From Raphanus sativus (taxonomy: Eukaryota > Streptophyta > Magnoliopsida > Brassicales > Brassicaceae): a DNA stretch of 64,000 nt. Of the stretch, positions 24,540 to 35,992 are shown piece by piece; the first letter of the stretch is position 1, and every line of letters starts with the position of its first letter. The notes beneath the pieces are model-generated. The model did not search any database. It had not been told where the DNA came from and worked only from the letters and a program-made list of their open reading frames with translations. The position numbers were made by a program, and so were the translations under genes. The stretch lies in NCBI RefSeq assembly GCF_000801105.2, contig NC_079513.1, forward strand, positions 24,830,273 through 24,894,272, written 5' to 3'.

Positions 24540-25961
24540 ATTGTTTTTGATACACACGTTTAGTATTAATTCTTTTGAATTTAAACTTACTGGGTTGATG
24601 GTTGAAAAATCTTTTTAAGATTGATTAATTTATAGATAGAAGTATTGCATGGTTTGCATGGAGATCCATAAAAATGGGCTAGATTTGTTTGACCCATTTT
24701 GTTGTAATTATATTGGTGTTTATTTTTTTCCTTGCTAATTTTTTTATAGAAACAGTCAAACTATTGTATGGTAAAGAAAAATACATGAGTTATTAATAAG
24801 TTTCTTAAATACAAACTACTAATTATTTAATCAACTATTTCTTAATATGTATATTAAAGATTTTACTAAAGTATTTGAATAACAAAAAATGGTACAATTT
24901 GAAAATATTGATTAAAATGATGTATTTATATAGATTTTATTATTATGAATATTTGTTAGAGATCGTTGATTTGTTGTGCGTCGTCGCCTAGAGATGTTAT
25001 AATACGAGTATAAGGGTTTGACTGGTTTAAACGCCGCGGTTAAAGTTGCGGAAATTCGCGGGTGCGGGAGTTTGTGGTTTTAAGCGTTATCTAGCGTTTT
25101 GTATGATTTGCATAACGTTTAAAATTTGTTGTGTTTGCGGGATATTTGTGACTGGTTGATTATGAAATATTACAGCGGTTTAATAATAAATTACAAATAT
25201 AAATATATTATAATATTAAAAAAATATAAAAAACATATTGTTGTGATAAAATATAATAATTATTAATATAATATGATTAATAATAATATTATGTTTGGTT
25301 ATTTATTTTTTAATTAGTGAAAAGTTACAATTTTAATAAATTTTTTTGAATATTTATATTTAAACTTTTTAAATAATATTTTTTTCGTTTTATATATGTG
25401 TATATTTTTATATATATATCTATATTAATTTTTTTAAATTCTAATCAATAGCTAATTTAATTTTTTTATAAAACAAATTACGATATTGTTTGTGAATTTA
25501 AATTAATATGTAAAATGTATATATTTTTATTTATAATATTTTTATTTTAAATTTTAAAATATTTAGAGAAATATTTTTTTTTATCCATCCGCAACCGTCT
25601 ACAACTGCAAATATTAGGTGGAGCCAGTTTTTGGTTTTAAAAGGTTCGGAATGAACCGGATTTGTAATTTGTAACTGTTTGTATGATTTTTTTGAAAGGG
25701 GGTCAAAGCCCACCTTTACTGGCTCGGCGGATTTACCAAACTAGTTAAGCCATGGTAGGAAGAAACCAGTTAAGCCATGAGTTTGTGAAATCTAGAAATT
25801 CGAAAGCAGATTTACCAAAAAAAAAATGAGAAGAAATTTCTTCGCAGGCCAACGCTCATTCACGATTACGAATCTCTTCTTCTTCTTCTCTAAGGATTTA
25901 GACATTGAGAAAAGTTTCTTATCCAACCTTGACTGGCTCGGCGGCGTATCCATGAGCTATG
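24540..25961. other. AT-rich DNA upstream of peptide gene A
   Basis: The part 24620-24945 is the upstream flank of peptide gene A and is shared with two places near 52-53 kb. From about 24990 to 25715 there is GC-spotted then AT-rich DNA with GGTTTAAACGCCGCGG and CCGCAACCGTC motifs, probably an old hAT-type MITE, but I cannot set its borders. No other gene is seen. Confidence 0.5.
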
Positions 25962-26690
25962 ATGCTAAGTAGATTACCACGGCGTTGCTACTGCACTTCT
26001 GTTCATCATCGGGCCATGGCTGTTTTTGGAATTGGGCAATCCCGGGGACAAATACAAAGGGACTAGGCACAATGTATCCAAAACATGTTATTTAAGTGAT
26101 AAATGTATTCAAACAACTTGGATCTGCTTCTTATGTTGAATCTCAAATATAATAGTTGTCTGCTCTGGTTTGGCTTACAGATTGGGTTCGAGATGATTGA
26201 TGTTTTTGCTGAGTCAGTTGGGATTCAAATGAACCTAGTGAACTTCAAGGCTATAATGGGACAAGGATGTGAGTAACATGATGCGAATCTTTATCTTTTT
26301 TTTTTTTTGTGAGTTTCGATTTTGAATTATGGGCTTTTATCATTTTTATGTTGCCCCCTTCTCAGGTTTCGTGGGTGATCTCCCAGTTATCTTGGCAAAG
26401 CCACAAACCTACATGAACCTGAGCGGTGAATCGGTAAAAATCTGCTTCTCCTATTCTTACTATCATACTTTTAAAAAACTTGTGTACACTATGACATCTG
26501 GGCATGTTAGAGGCCTGATGAGAAGCTTCCTAATATTTGATATAGTTATTATAGTGTTGAAGAGATGTATAGTCATCATAAAATCTGTTGTCTTTGTTAT
26601 TTACTGTGTCTCTTCTTAAACTTGACCAGAGTAGAAGTCGGCTTACTACAAGTTACCTCACAATCGTGTAATTCTTGTAATCCTATTAGT
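25962..26690 (+). pseudogene. Peptidyl-tRNA hydrolase (Pth family), broken and truncated
   Basis: Pth frees peptidyl-tRNAs that drop off ribosomes. Exon 1 begins ATGCTAAGTAGA ([13 protein letters not shown]...), but the conserved catalytic-domain start [20 protein letters not shown] lies in another frame, so there is a frameshift between about 26010 and 26020. Exon 2 (about 26181-26270) reads [14 protein letters not shown] then [15 protein letters not shown]. Exon 3 (about 26366-26433) reads [22 protein letters not shown], with the conserved QTYMNLSG motif. A fourth exon is only a scrap (AYYKLPHNRVILV near 26641-26685). After that, all conserved Pth sequence is lost. Arabidopsis At5g19830 sits at this place between the importin and the JmjC gene, so this is the syntenic copy, now dead. 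Confidence 0.82.
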
Positions 26691-27003
26691 ATCTGTTTCT
26701 CGCTCTCAAGGTCCTACCATACTTATAACCATTTTGAAAGGCATGGAGATATTCGAGTTTTGTAGATGGGTATTGTCAGCTTTTCCATATGACAGAGAAA
26801 CTACTTAGAGAATTTTCTGATAAGAGTCGAGTGAACGGTTTGGATGTTGATGCCCTTTTCATTTCACACGTCCAAGTGAACCAAGCAGCAAAACAGAGAC
26901 GGAGTGTGCTCATGGAAATCAAGTGTATGTTTTTCTTTATGCTACTCTAATTTTCAGCTTTGGTTTCTTTTGTGTGCTGACTGTCTCTTTCACAGCTTAC
27001 ATG

Positions 27004-27903
27004 CAGTGCCGGTCCGGACTCGTCTGGCGTCTAAAGCGGTTGAAAAAAATGCTGTCTTTTTACTATAACTTAATTTAACTGTTTTAAATTAAACTAAAGT
27101 TGTTTTCAAAAGAAAAAAAACATCAAAACATTATTTGCAGATCACATTGTATGCTTTTTTTTTCTTTCATAATTAGAGTTCACTTGGTTGATTTCCAAAT
27201 ACTATTTTTAATAGCTTTTAAAAAAAACTGGTAATAGCTTCTTTTTTTACAAATCCAAAGAATAAAAACAACAAAAGAAAATAATTTATAGATAGGATAG
27301 TTTAATTGTTTTTCACAGAGATTTAGAAAGATATTAAAAATGGGACAGTTTTAAGTTTTTATTTTATTTCAAAAATTTCTAACCAATTACAATAAAAGGC
27401 TGACTTATTCCGTCAAGATTCAATCACAATGAAACATTGGAACATGAGCAAAATGATAATTCAAGTTTATTGTTGTAATATGTTTTATTCACATAGCTAT
27501 TTTAGGAAAACCAAAACAAAAATTAAAAAGAAAGACAGAAAGAGAAGATAACTCATTTTTAATAAAACAAAAGATATAATTGAGTTTTGTTTAATTAAAG
27601 TATTTATCTAATAACATATTATTTAATGTAATATACATAACAAAATAGTTAAGTTGTTTGAACATGTAAGCACAAGTCTTACGTATAAATCTGTTATTCT
27701 CAGAAAAGAGAAAAATATTATTATCACCAAAAAGAAGGAAAAAATGAGAGTGCTGGTTTCGAATCCTGTAATAGGAAGAGAGCAGGAGCATGTTACAACC
27801 ACTAGACTAAAGTACACTTTGCAAAAATTGACGCCCCTAAATATTTTAATATCGTGGCGCCTAAAGCCTGAGCTTTATGGGCTTTAGCCCAGGGCCGACA
27901 CTA
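27004..27903. mobile_element. hAT-like non-autonomous transposon, 900 bp
   Basis: The element is flanked by a perfect 8-bp target duplication, CTTACATG (26996-27003 and 27904-27911), typical of hAT elements. Ends are imperfect inverted repeats: CAGTGCCGGTCC at the left and TAGTGTCGGCCC read inward from the right. It carries no transposase. It interrupts the last exon of the RPL17 pseudogene, and removing it restores the local exon sequence exactly. Confidence 0.85.
27738..27816 (-). repeat. tRNA-like A/B-box segment inside hAT element
   Basis: On the minus strand a TTTAGTCTAGTGGTTG motif resembling a pol III A box is followed about 30 bases on by GGATTCGAAACC, a B-box-like motif. This is the layout of a SINE head. 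It is not a tRNA gene, because no cloverleaf can be completed. Confidence 0.4.
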
Positions 27904-28029
27904 CTTACATGTCAAATCCATGCCACGTTGAGTTAATTTTTGTCTAGAAAATGAAGAACTTGTGGGGAAAGAGGTAACTTATTCACCTCAATGGGCGTAT
28001 GTAATCTTGATTTTCACCACCACCAGTGA

Positions 28030-28505
28030 TCTTCTTCTACAACCACTTTTTGTTATATATTCTGCAGCCTGAGAGTCATTTGGAAGCCAAGTCAAAGAAA
28101 TGAACCTTTTTTTGAGAAGGTAGACAGTGATTTTCATGGTCACTTGTGTTACAATACTTTATACATTTTGTAAACTGCTCTTTCATTAAGATAAATAGCC
28201 AAAACTGCAATAGACATTGATTTTTTTAGCTTAACCACAGTGTTCGCCGTCGGAGGTTAACCGACTATTCTGTAGATACGAGGAGTACAATGTTAAATTA
28301 TTTGATAGTCAATATGATCGAATTGTGGATTCACCGTATTGGGTTATCCGTCAAATTTCACTAGTTCATAGTTTTGCCAATTAATGCATACTAATTTAGT
28401 ATTTTTTATTAAACAAAACAAAATTAAAATCAGTTCATATTGTTTATTGACATGTCTTTATCTTTGAAAAATATACAATTTAATTAATTCTGACTCTATC
28501 TTTAT
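28030..28505. repeat. Dispersed direct repeat, copy 2
   Basis: This is the second copy of the sequence at 23330-23740, in the same orientation. It has small insertions, such as TATATTCTGCAGCC, not found in copy 1. The rest of 27946-28815 is AT-rich upstream DNA of the JmjC gene with a short CGCAAA tandem run near 28727-28750. Confidence 0.7.
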
Positions 28506-28815
28506 ACGATACATGTCAGTTTATTGGAGATTTTGTGTCTGTAAAACCAATTTTGTGCTTTTTTTTTTGTAAAATTTTAGTTCGGTGTGAAGAATAAATT
28601 TTCTCAGAAGCATGTTTTCACAGCCGTCGCAAACGTCAAAAACGCTAATACTGTAGCCATCTATCTGTAAACGTTTAAAAGTGAACCAAGAAAGCCTATG
28701 GACAACAAGTCGTATGTCACCGCCAAACGCAAACGCAAACGCAAACGCCAAAAGAAGCTTATAAAAAAGCATAGCACGTTTTTGAGTTTTGAGTCTTTTG
28801 ACGAATCACCAAGGG

Positions 28816-31800
28816 ATGATGAATACGCCGAGGGGATGCGAGTTTCCGACGATTCAAACCTTCGAGAAAGCTCCTTCCGCTGCCGAATTTGAGTCCGGCG
28901 TCGAGCTCACGAACTTCCCTGCGGTTACTTTTTTTTTTTCTTTCCACCTCTCTTTTTCGTTGAATCCGATTGATTCTCTTGTGCTTGATTTCGTCTTTTC
29001 GTCTTCTTCAGGTTTTCCGAGGATGTGCTAGTAGTAGTGACTGGGACGCCTGTTCAAAGTGGAATCCATTCAAAAATGGCCTCGATTATCTCCACGTGTG
29101 TTTTCTCTCTCTCTCTCTCTTTTACAATCTCTCTCACTCCGATTGATTGATGCGAAAAAAAAAAAAAAAAAAAACCTTATGCGTGGATTTGGAATTGTAT
29201 TATGAAGGAACGTGCAGGTTCAGTGGAGGTGGAGGCAATGCTTTCTAGGACGGCTCCGATTTTCAATGGTGATATCAGAAGCCATGAGAGGGTAAAGTAG
29301 TAAAAACTCCATTTTGAATAGTCTTAGGTGAAAATTGAGCTTATAATTTTAAGTGTCTCTGGTTTCTTGTTTGTACTCTAGGTATCAATGCCTTTCTCTG
29401 ATTTTATTAGACTATGCAAGCAGCATATGATAAGCAAAGAGAATGGTTCTGGTGTTGATGATGCAAACTCCTCTGCTTCTCTTTGCTCTATTCCTCAGGA
29501 TCCTACACCTGGACAAATATACCTAGCACAGGTTCTTATCATCTTCAGCTACTTCTGGTTGGTGGTGGTCTATGGATATGTTTGCTCTTCACTTCCCTTT
29601 TGATTGAACATGCATTTTTTTTTTGTTATCCAGTTTCCAATTCTGAATGATGAGAAAGAAGACAAGGTTCAACTCAAGATTCTGAGACGAGACATTCAGA
29701 CGGTATCTGCTCTTTGTTTCTACCGCAGCTGCTCGCAGCGTGAACGTTCTTAACATCTACTTATCTGAATTGAATTGATGCAGCCCACTCTCTTAAGGGG
29801 AAAGTCACTGTCTTCTATAAACTTTTGGATGAACTCTGCACAAGCTCGATCCAGTACCCACTATGATCCACATCATAACCTCTTATGCGTAGTCTCAGGC
29901 TGTAAAAAAGGTTTGGCTTTCCTCCGAGCCAAACTCCCAGGAAGTTGTTTCTGTTATTTTCTGTTTCCTAGTGGAATCGATTTGGTAGTGTATAAGTGTG
30001 AAATTGCTTCACGTTAGGGCATGTGGGTTTATAGAATGTTAAGTCAGCTAGTTTGAAGTCGGTTTAAGGTTCATCCTAAATACTGGCACAGTCAATGATT
30101 TAACTATATGTTTGTATGCTTTCTTCCGTATAAACTAATTTCAACCTCTTTAAATCATCAATAGTTACCTTGTGGCCCCCTTCCGCCAGTCCCTCGCTCT
30201 ATCCAATGCCTATATACGGAGAAGCGTCAAACCATAGGTATCTTTCTTGGCATTTTCCGTACATTTTTGTGGTTATATCCTGAGCACGCACGGCGTGCAG
30301 TAATTGAAACTTATCATGATCAGTAGATTCAGTACTAGACTTTTCATTGCATTATTATGTTTACTGTTCATGTAGTTCGGTTGGTCTAGACAATCCGAAT
30401 TTATCAGATTATCCAAGAGCAGAGCATTCCCTCAAGCAGTCACAGGAAGTTACTCTTAAGGCCGGTGATGCAGTATTCATTCCCGAAGGTTGGTGAGTAT
30501 ACTCATATTTTCTCAGAAAAGTTTTCCTAGTAGCACATAGCTTTGTGTTTCAGAAAACACTGAAATTGCTAAAAATATCTTCTAATAGATCCTGCTTCAT
30601 ATGTGTCGAAGTGTTTCCTAATCCCTTGAAGTTATCATGTCTCTGTTACGTAGCTTTTGTTGGTTGTGCCGCTTTTCTAGATTTTTAATTACTCATGTAA
30701 CGTATAGAAGAGAAAGTGTCTCCACCTGGATAATTGGCATTTGTTTAGTTTCTGGGTGTGTATATAGCTCATGTTATGTAATTTGCATATGCCTAGAGCC
30801 TCTGATCCATATGCTTGACATGTATTTTTGTTAGCTAGCTTAGTATCATGATAATGAAAATGACACTTCATTGGTTAGGAGAAGTACCTGGTATTATAAT
30901 TGCAAGTATTGAAGCTTTGCGAATTTACTAAGCCTTATAGATTTGATATGAGAACATTCAGTAGAAGGTTAATGGATTTATTTCAGATTATCATCATAAT
31001 TTATGCAGGTTTCATCAGGTGGATAGCGATGAGCTGACTATTGCTGTCAACTTTTGGTGGCAATCAATCATTATGTCTAACATGCCGGAACATATGGATT
31101 CATATTACCTGCGCCGGATTACAAGAAGGTTTGACTATAAATCTTGGATTATTATAAAGAATATGTTTTTGCGTTACCGTTTTTGTTTTGTTTCCTAACT
31201 TATGTTCCTCTTTCTTTTTCATGTGCCTTTATCTCGTGTCATATAATAAGATTGATAGACAGAGAAATGGTGTGTAAGTTATTCTATCTCATAGTTATAT
31301 ATTGTTGGAACTTATGATAGTTTCTTTGCTCATCCTGATTTTGAATCTAAAAATGTAGGTTCGTCTACTCACTTTAACTCATATTTGCCAAGTTTACTAC
31401 CCTGTATTTACCTTGCGACTTGGATTTTGACAGAGCCTGTTAGTTTCAAAGCCTTCTTCAACTGATTTGAAGCCGCCGTCTGAACATCTTGACCAATGTA
31501 ATATTGGACAGGCAGGTAATGACACTCTGATGGTGTAAATCCTAAGAAACCCTTTAATAGCTTGTCTGACTTTCACGGTGATGGAATCATTGCAGAAGGT
31601 GGGGATGATAACTCAAGCAATGAAAGTATTGAAAAAGGCATCAGCTCAATACGTGAAAAAACACCGCTGCATGATCTAGATCCTTCTACTTCCCTGGCAC
31701 TTCATGAGCTTATTTCCTTAGTCCATGACCACGTTAATGCTGTGGATACAAGTAAGGAACTGCAGCACACTCCACCCAGTTATTCAAACCCAGCGTCCGA

Positions 31801-32530
31801 AAGGGACAATAGCAAGATCCTGGTGAATTCATTGTCTTGTTTAGAAGATGATCGTGTTGCGCATATGCTTTGGAATCTTGAAGCATCTAAACTTCGGGAT
31901 GCTCTCCTTGCAATGGCAGTAAGTTTACAATAAGTGATTCCTAGCGCACTTCATCATTTTGGTCGAAATGACCAACTTATTTTTGTTTTACATGGAGTTT
32001 TAAGCTCTTTGAATTAACGTGTTTGTATCATGTAAACTCATTTCAGCGTTATTTCCCAAGAACCTTAGAAGCGTTAATACTCCACATGCTATCACCTGTT
32101 GCTGCGGAAGTCCTGACACAGAAGTTTGATGAGATTGACCAACAGAGTGGTGAAGAAGATAGGTTTGTTCTGAAGCCAATCTTCTTGTGTACTTATTTCC
32201 GTACTTTGAAACTGAAGAGTAACTTGTTGTTTTGACTTCCGTTTCCAATTCGTAGGGGCCAGTTCTATCGGGAATTTTATGGTGCCTTCGATGATGAATC
32301 AGCTGCGATGGATATCATTTTAACTAGGAAAGAAGCTTTTGCATTTCAGGTATGTTCTGTAGAATCAAACGATAGAACTTTGTTATCTGACTAGTTGATG
32401 CAGAAAAAGACTTATCATCAAAGTCCCATGGACATATATAAAATTATATGTACTTTTGTTACAGGCCTTTGAGAATGTACTAGACAAGTATTTGGGGGTC
32501 AACATTGCTTCACCAACCACAAACATATGA
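28816..32530 (+). CDS. JMJ31: JmjC-domain 2-oxoglutarate/Fe(II) oxygenase (JMJ31 type), 15 exons
   Basis: Exons: 28816-28923, 29012-29095, 29208-29291, 29382-29531, 29634-29702, 29784-29910, 30165-30237, 30376-30492, 31009-31128, 31251-31269, 31434-31515, 31596-31918, 32047-32162, 32256-32349 and 32465-32530. All use GT-AG and sum to 1632 nt, a 543-residue protein. The N-terminal half holds a cupin/JmjC fold: NFPAVFRGC, MLSRTAPIFNGDI, then the iron-binding HxD in STHYDPHHNLLC and the distal His in GWFHQVDSDELTIAVNFWW. This layout is that of small JmjC proteins (JMJD7/JMJD5-like hydroxylases and demethylases). The C-terminal half is helical and acidic. I chose the first ATG of an ATGATG pair; nothing in frame upstream starts with ATG. 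Arabidopsis At5g19840 is the syntenic counterpart. Whether it acts on histones or other proteins is not shown by sequence. Confidence 0.93.
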
Positions 32531-32709
32531 AGCATGTCTCCGTAGTGTGTACTGGAGACATATAAATGTGATCGGATGAGAGAGAGCATGTTGCTATCGA
32601 TATAGTAGTAAACATTGTGATAAAAAAAACATGTTGCTGTTGATGTTCAAAGACTTAAAACTTGTTTCTTTAAGCTTCTGCTCCAAAAAGAGAAAGTCAT
32701 AAGAATCAC

Positions 32710-32872
32710 TGGTGGTAATGGAACCTCGGCTGAGGTGCCCGCCACCCAGCTTCGAAACCCGGCCACAGCGATTTAACATCCTTACTGCTGGGGCGCTGGA
32801 CCCCTTCGGGGGATATTTGGGAAAGTGGCTGCCCAGACACCAGAGATATCAAAAAAAAAAAAAAAAAAAAAA
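32710..32872 (+). mobile_element. tRNA-derived SINE downstream of JmjC gene
   Basis: The stretch begins TGGTGGTAATGGAACC, contains a B-box-like GCTTCGAAACC near 32749-32759, and ends in a long A run (32851 onward). It is flanked by a perfect 17-bp target duplication AAAGTCATAAGAATCAC (32693-32709 and 32873-32889). The perfect duplication indicates a fairly recent insertion. Confidence 0.87.
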
Positions 32873-32889
32873 AAAGTCATAAGAATCAC

Positions 32890-33402
32890 CATATAGTTAA
32901 GCTATAACATATATGAAGAAAAAGTTATCAGTTATTCAAACTGAAACTCAATGAAAGAGTTAGTGAAAAAAAAGGAGTAAGAGCTAGAAATCAGCAAAGC
33001 ATATCACACATAAAGGGAGTTGAGCAATAACATATACAATCAGAGACTGGATCGATGCGGTGATTGGTGAACTAGAAAACTTTCATTTATTTATTTATAT
33101 CAAATTCATCAATTTTACCATATGTTACATCTTAAACAATACCGAGTAAACCCTAAAGATCAATAGGAGTGTTGTTTAATTGAATAACCGAGATTGTTAT
33201 GTAAACTTTCCTTAAGACTAAGCTGATGTTAAAAAGAAAAAACTCTTTGTAATAAATAAAAGGTTAAAAAGGGGTAGCTTGCGCTCTACTTTTCTTTTCC
33301 TTCCGTAAAGTGAAACCCTACCGACTTTTTCGCGGCTCACCAAAAGAAAATAAATTAAAAAAACCTTCGGAATCTTCCAGACACATCCACCATTGCTCTC
33401 TG
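32890..33402. other. Intergenic, promoter side of RPB5-like gene
   Basis: This AT-rich stretch has no gene. Its end should carry the promoter and first non-coding exon of the RPB5-like gene. Confidence 0.5.
33313..33320 (+). promoter_or_regulatory. Telo-box AAACCCTA upstream of RPB5-like gene
   Basis: An AAACCCTA motif sits just before the probable leader exon. Telo boxes are common in the 5' regions of plant genes for ribosome and transcription machinery. The site is seen; its activity is inferred. Confidence 0.45.
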
Positions 33403-33687
33403 GTACGTGAAAACTTGTTCATCTGTTTCCTCGTCTCTACTTGGATTGAACTTTTTTTATTATTGCCATGGATTAGAGTCTTTTAGTGTGTGATGACTTG
33501 AAACACATAAATTAAGAGCTGTCTGCAACATGTGAACCTCTTAGGTTTTTCACGATCATAAAACACATAAATTAAGCAATTGCAGAGTTTAAATGTTTTT
33601 TTTTTCTCTCACAAGGAAGTATTGTTTATGGTTCTGTTTAAGAACTTTGGAAACCCATAATAATACATGGTTTTTTGAGTTTTGCAG
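33403..33687 (+). other. Probable 5' UTR intron of RPB5-like gene
   Basis: A strong donor (GTACGTGAA at 33403) and an acceptor (TTTTGCAG ending 33687) bracket a T-rich stretch. The acceptor lies 20 bases before the start codon. Leader introns of this kind are common in plant housekeeping genes. Confidence 0.55.
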
Positions 33688-33707
33688 ATTTTTTTTACTG
33701 TGAAAAG

Positions 33708-34674
33708 ATGAGTTTATCCGAAGAAGAAATCAGAATGCTTTTCAGAGTCAACAAAACACTTAGCCAAATGCTCAAAGATCGTGGCTACATTGTCACTGAT
33801 TCTGAACTTGAGATGACTCAAGAACAGTTTATAGAAAAATACGGCGTGAACATGGAAAGAAAAGATCTTGATACTATTAAGACTAAAAAGAATAATGAAA
33901 CTGACAAGGTTCGTGAGTACAAGGATACGAGTTTTTCTTTTTAAGTGTTTTTTTTTTTTACAATTCTTCTAACTAATTGCTCAAGTTCGTTTCCTTGTGG
34001 TGGTGGTGGTGGTTAGATCTTTGTCTTTTTTCTACAAGAAACAAAAATGTGCCATATCAAGCCTTGCTTTGAGCGCATGGTATCTCATAATGTCTTCAAA
34101 GCAATTATTGTCGTGAGGAAGGATATGAACCGCTTCGCTGCATCTGCTGTAACCGACGCAAACTCAAAACAAAAACTTTACTTGGAAAGTTTTAAGGTTA
34201 GTGAAAAGTTTATCCCTGCTTCCTCTTGTTTGTGTCTCGGAACATACTCTTTAAAGGCTCATATTCCTATGCAGGAGACAGAGCTTCTGATGAATGTAAA
34301 AGAACACGCTTTTGTTCCGGAGCATATAGCTCTGACAACTGAGGAGAAGGAAGCTTTGTTGGAGAAATACACTGTGAAAGAGAATCAGGTTCGTATCTTG
34401 ACACTCTTTAAGCAATGAAACTAATTTATTGTGGAGACAAAAAAAAAAGAAAACTTTGATGTTTGATCTCTTTTTGTTGGGTCCTTTTTTTTCATTATAG
34501 CTAACATGTTTGTTTGTTTTACTCACTTGTGTGGTGTGTTGTCGATAGCTTCCACGTATTCAGTATACGGATCCTATCGCTAAATACTATGGGCTAAAAC
34601 GTGGAGAAGTTGTGAAGATCATACGCAAGAGTGAAACATCCGGTCGTTATGTCACGTACCGATATGTTATATGA
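33708..34674 (+). CDS. RNA polymerase subunit RPB5-like (NRPB5 family)
   Basis: RPB5 is the jaw-side subunit shared by nuclear RNA polymerases. Exons 33708-33908, 34017-34196, 34275-34388 and 34549-34674 join in frame to 206 residues, the usual family length. The N-terminal jaw part reads [18 protein letters not shown] then [17 protein letters not shown] and QEQFIEKYG. The highly conserved C-terminal assembly domain reads [20 protein letters not shown] then [20 protein letters not shown]. The middle (residues 68-127) departs from the canonical protein, with Cys and Phe substitutions such as [10 protein letters not shown]. The C-terminal domain looks intact, so a working or specialised paralogue is possible. 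As far as I recall, no RPB5 gene lies at this place in Arabidopsis, so it probably arrived by duplication. It keeps introns, so it is not a retrocopy. Confidence 0.88.
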
Positions 34675-34886
34675 TACTTAGAGCTTCTGATAGGATTTAG
34701 TGCTTTTTTTCTTTCAGTTTTGGTTAGGAAGAGTAAGAAAATTTATCAGTTTTATCTCATCAATATATAGATAGGAGTTGAAGACTTTGGATGTTAATCA
34801 AGTTATATAATTATTTTTCTTGCTGTTTCGAGTTTGAAAATGCTAACCATGATCACAACACTCTCCTCCAGATGATGACTCTTAAA

Positions 34887-35563
34887 TAGGGCTGGGCGTT
34901 CGGGTATCCATTCGGGTTTCGGTTCAGTCCATTCGGGTTTCGGGTTTTCGGGGTCAAAGATTTCAGCCCCATTCGGATATTTCTAAATTTCGGTTCGGGT
35001 TCGGTTCGGATCTTTGCGGGTTCGGTTCGGGTTCGGATAACCCATTTAAAATGTTTTTAAATTTTCAAAGTTCATTATATACTTTAAATTTTCAAAATCT
35101 ATAAGAAAGATAATATATTACATATAAATTTTCATAACATATATGTAAAAATATCTTAATTTAACATATAAATTAGTTTTCTTTGAATATTTGGATAAAG
35201 AATCAATAGATATTTAACTATTTTGGTGTTTTTAGTATACTTTAGCTATTTTAAACATTTACTTTTGACTATTTGCATATATTTTTCGAGTATTTTAGAA
35301 AACTTAAAGGTATCCTATATATTTTTAATATTTTTAATTATACATTATATATAAAATAATGTATATTTTAAGTATATAAATTTATTTCGGATACATTCGG
35401 GTACCCAAAATATTTCGGTTCGGATCGGGTTCGGTTTCGGTTCTTTAAATACCGAAATTTTGAACCCATTCGGATATTTAATCAATTTCAGTTCGGGTTC
35501 GGTACTACTTTTTCGGATCGGGTTCGGTTCGGTTTTTCGGGTTCGGATTTTTTGCCCAGCCCT
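34887..35563 (+). mobile_element. TTCGG-rich MITE, copy 2 (677 bp)
   Basis: It is almost identical to copy 1 at 16794 over the ends and core. It is flanked by a perfect 9-bp target duplication ACTCTTAAA (34878-34886 and 35564-35572). Terminal inverted repeats are AGGGCTGGGC / GCCCAGCCCT. It sits about 200 bp after the RPB5-like gene. Confidence 0.9.
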
Positions 35564-35572
35564 ACTCTTAAA

Positions 35573-35992
35573 GATCGGATTTTTATACCATGCTAAGTTT
35601 TATTGGCTTCCAGATTAAAATAAATCGATGATAATAATAAAATTGGTTTAATTCTATTAAATATCAATGTTGGTCTTTTTAAACTATAAGTCTTCCGATT
35701 TTGACCGCATAAGTCAAGTACATTTGTTATCAAGGGGTGAAGCAATACTCTGTTTTCATCTGTTATTTGTATCTGTTAACATATCAGTAATAGGGTGAGA
35801 GGTGTGAGCGTAAGAGATAATCGAGAAGAAGATATAGTTTTGCCATATATCATAAACAGTACATGCCAAGAAAAGACTCGTATATACTGCTCAATGAACT
35901 ATATTATAAACTAAGAGAAGCTCAAGGTCCTAAAAAAACTGAGAAGCGAATTCACAAAGGAGATGCTGTTGGTTTTGTGACATATACTTTCT
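35573..35992. other. Intergenic, downstream of RbcX2
   Basis: This AT-rich 3' flank of the minus-strand RbcX2 gene has no reading frame or repeat that I can support. Confidence 0.5.

Larger units (their letters stand above)
26762..27945 (+). pseudogene. Ribosomal protein L17 (uL22) C-terminal pseudogene, split by a transposon
   Basis: The frame near 26801-26915 reads [20 protein letters not shown] then [14 protein letters not shown], the C-terminal half of 60S ribosomal protein L17. The upstream part (WVLSAF near 26766) is in another frame. After RR the frame is lost again. An intron follows, and the last exon begins at the acceptor near 26995 and continues after the transposon as YMSNPCHVELIFV, then a stop. 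The N-terminal half is absent. A 900-bp hAT-like element sits in the last exon at 27004-27903. The intron remains, so this is a segmental fragment and not a processed copy. It cannot give a functional ribosomal protein. Confidence 0.8.

Noticed and set aside
27770..27816. A tRNA gene
   Set aside because: A- and B-box-like motifs are present, but no cloverleaf or acceptor stem can be formed. It is SINE-like.
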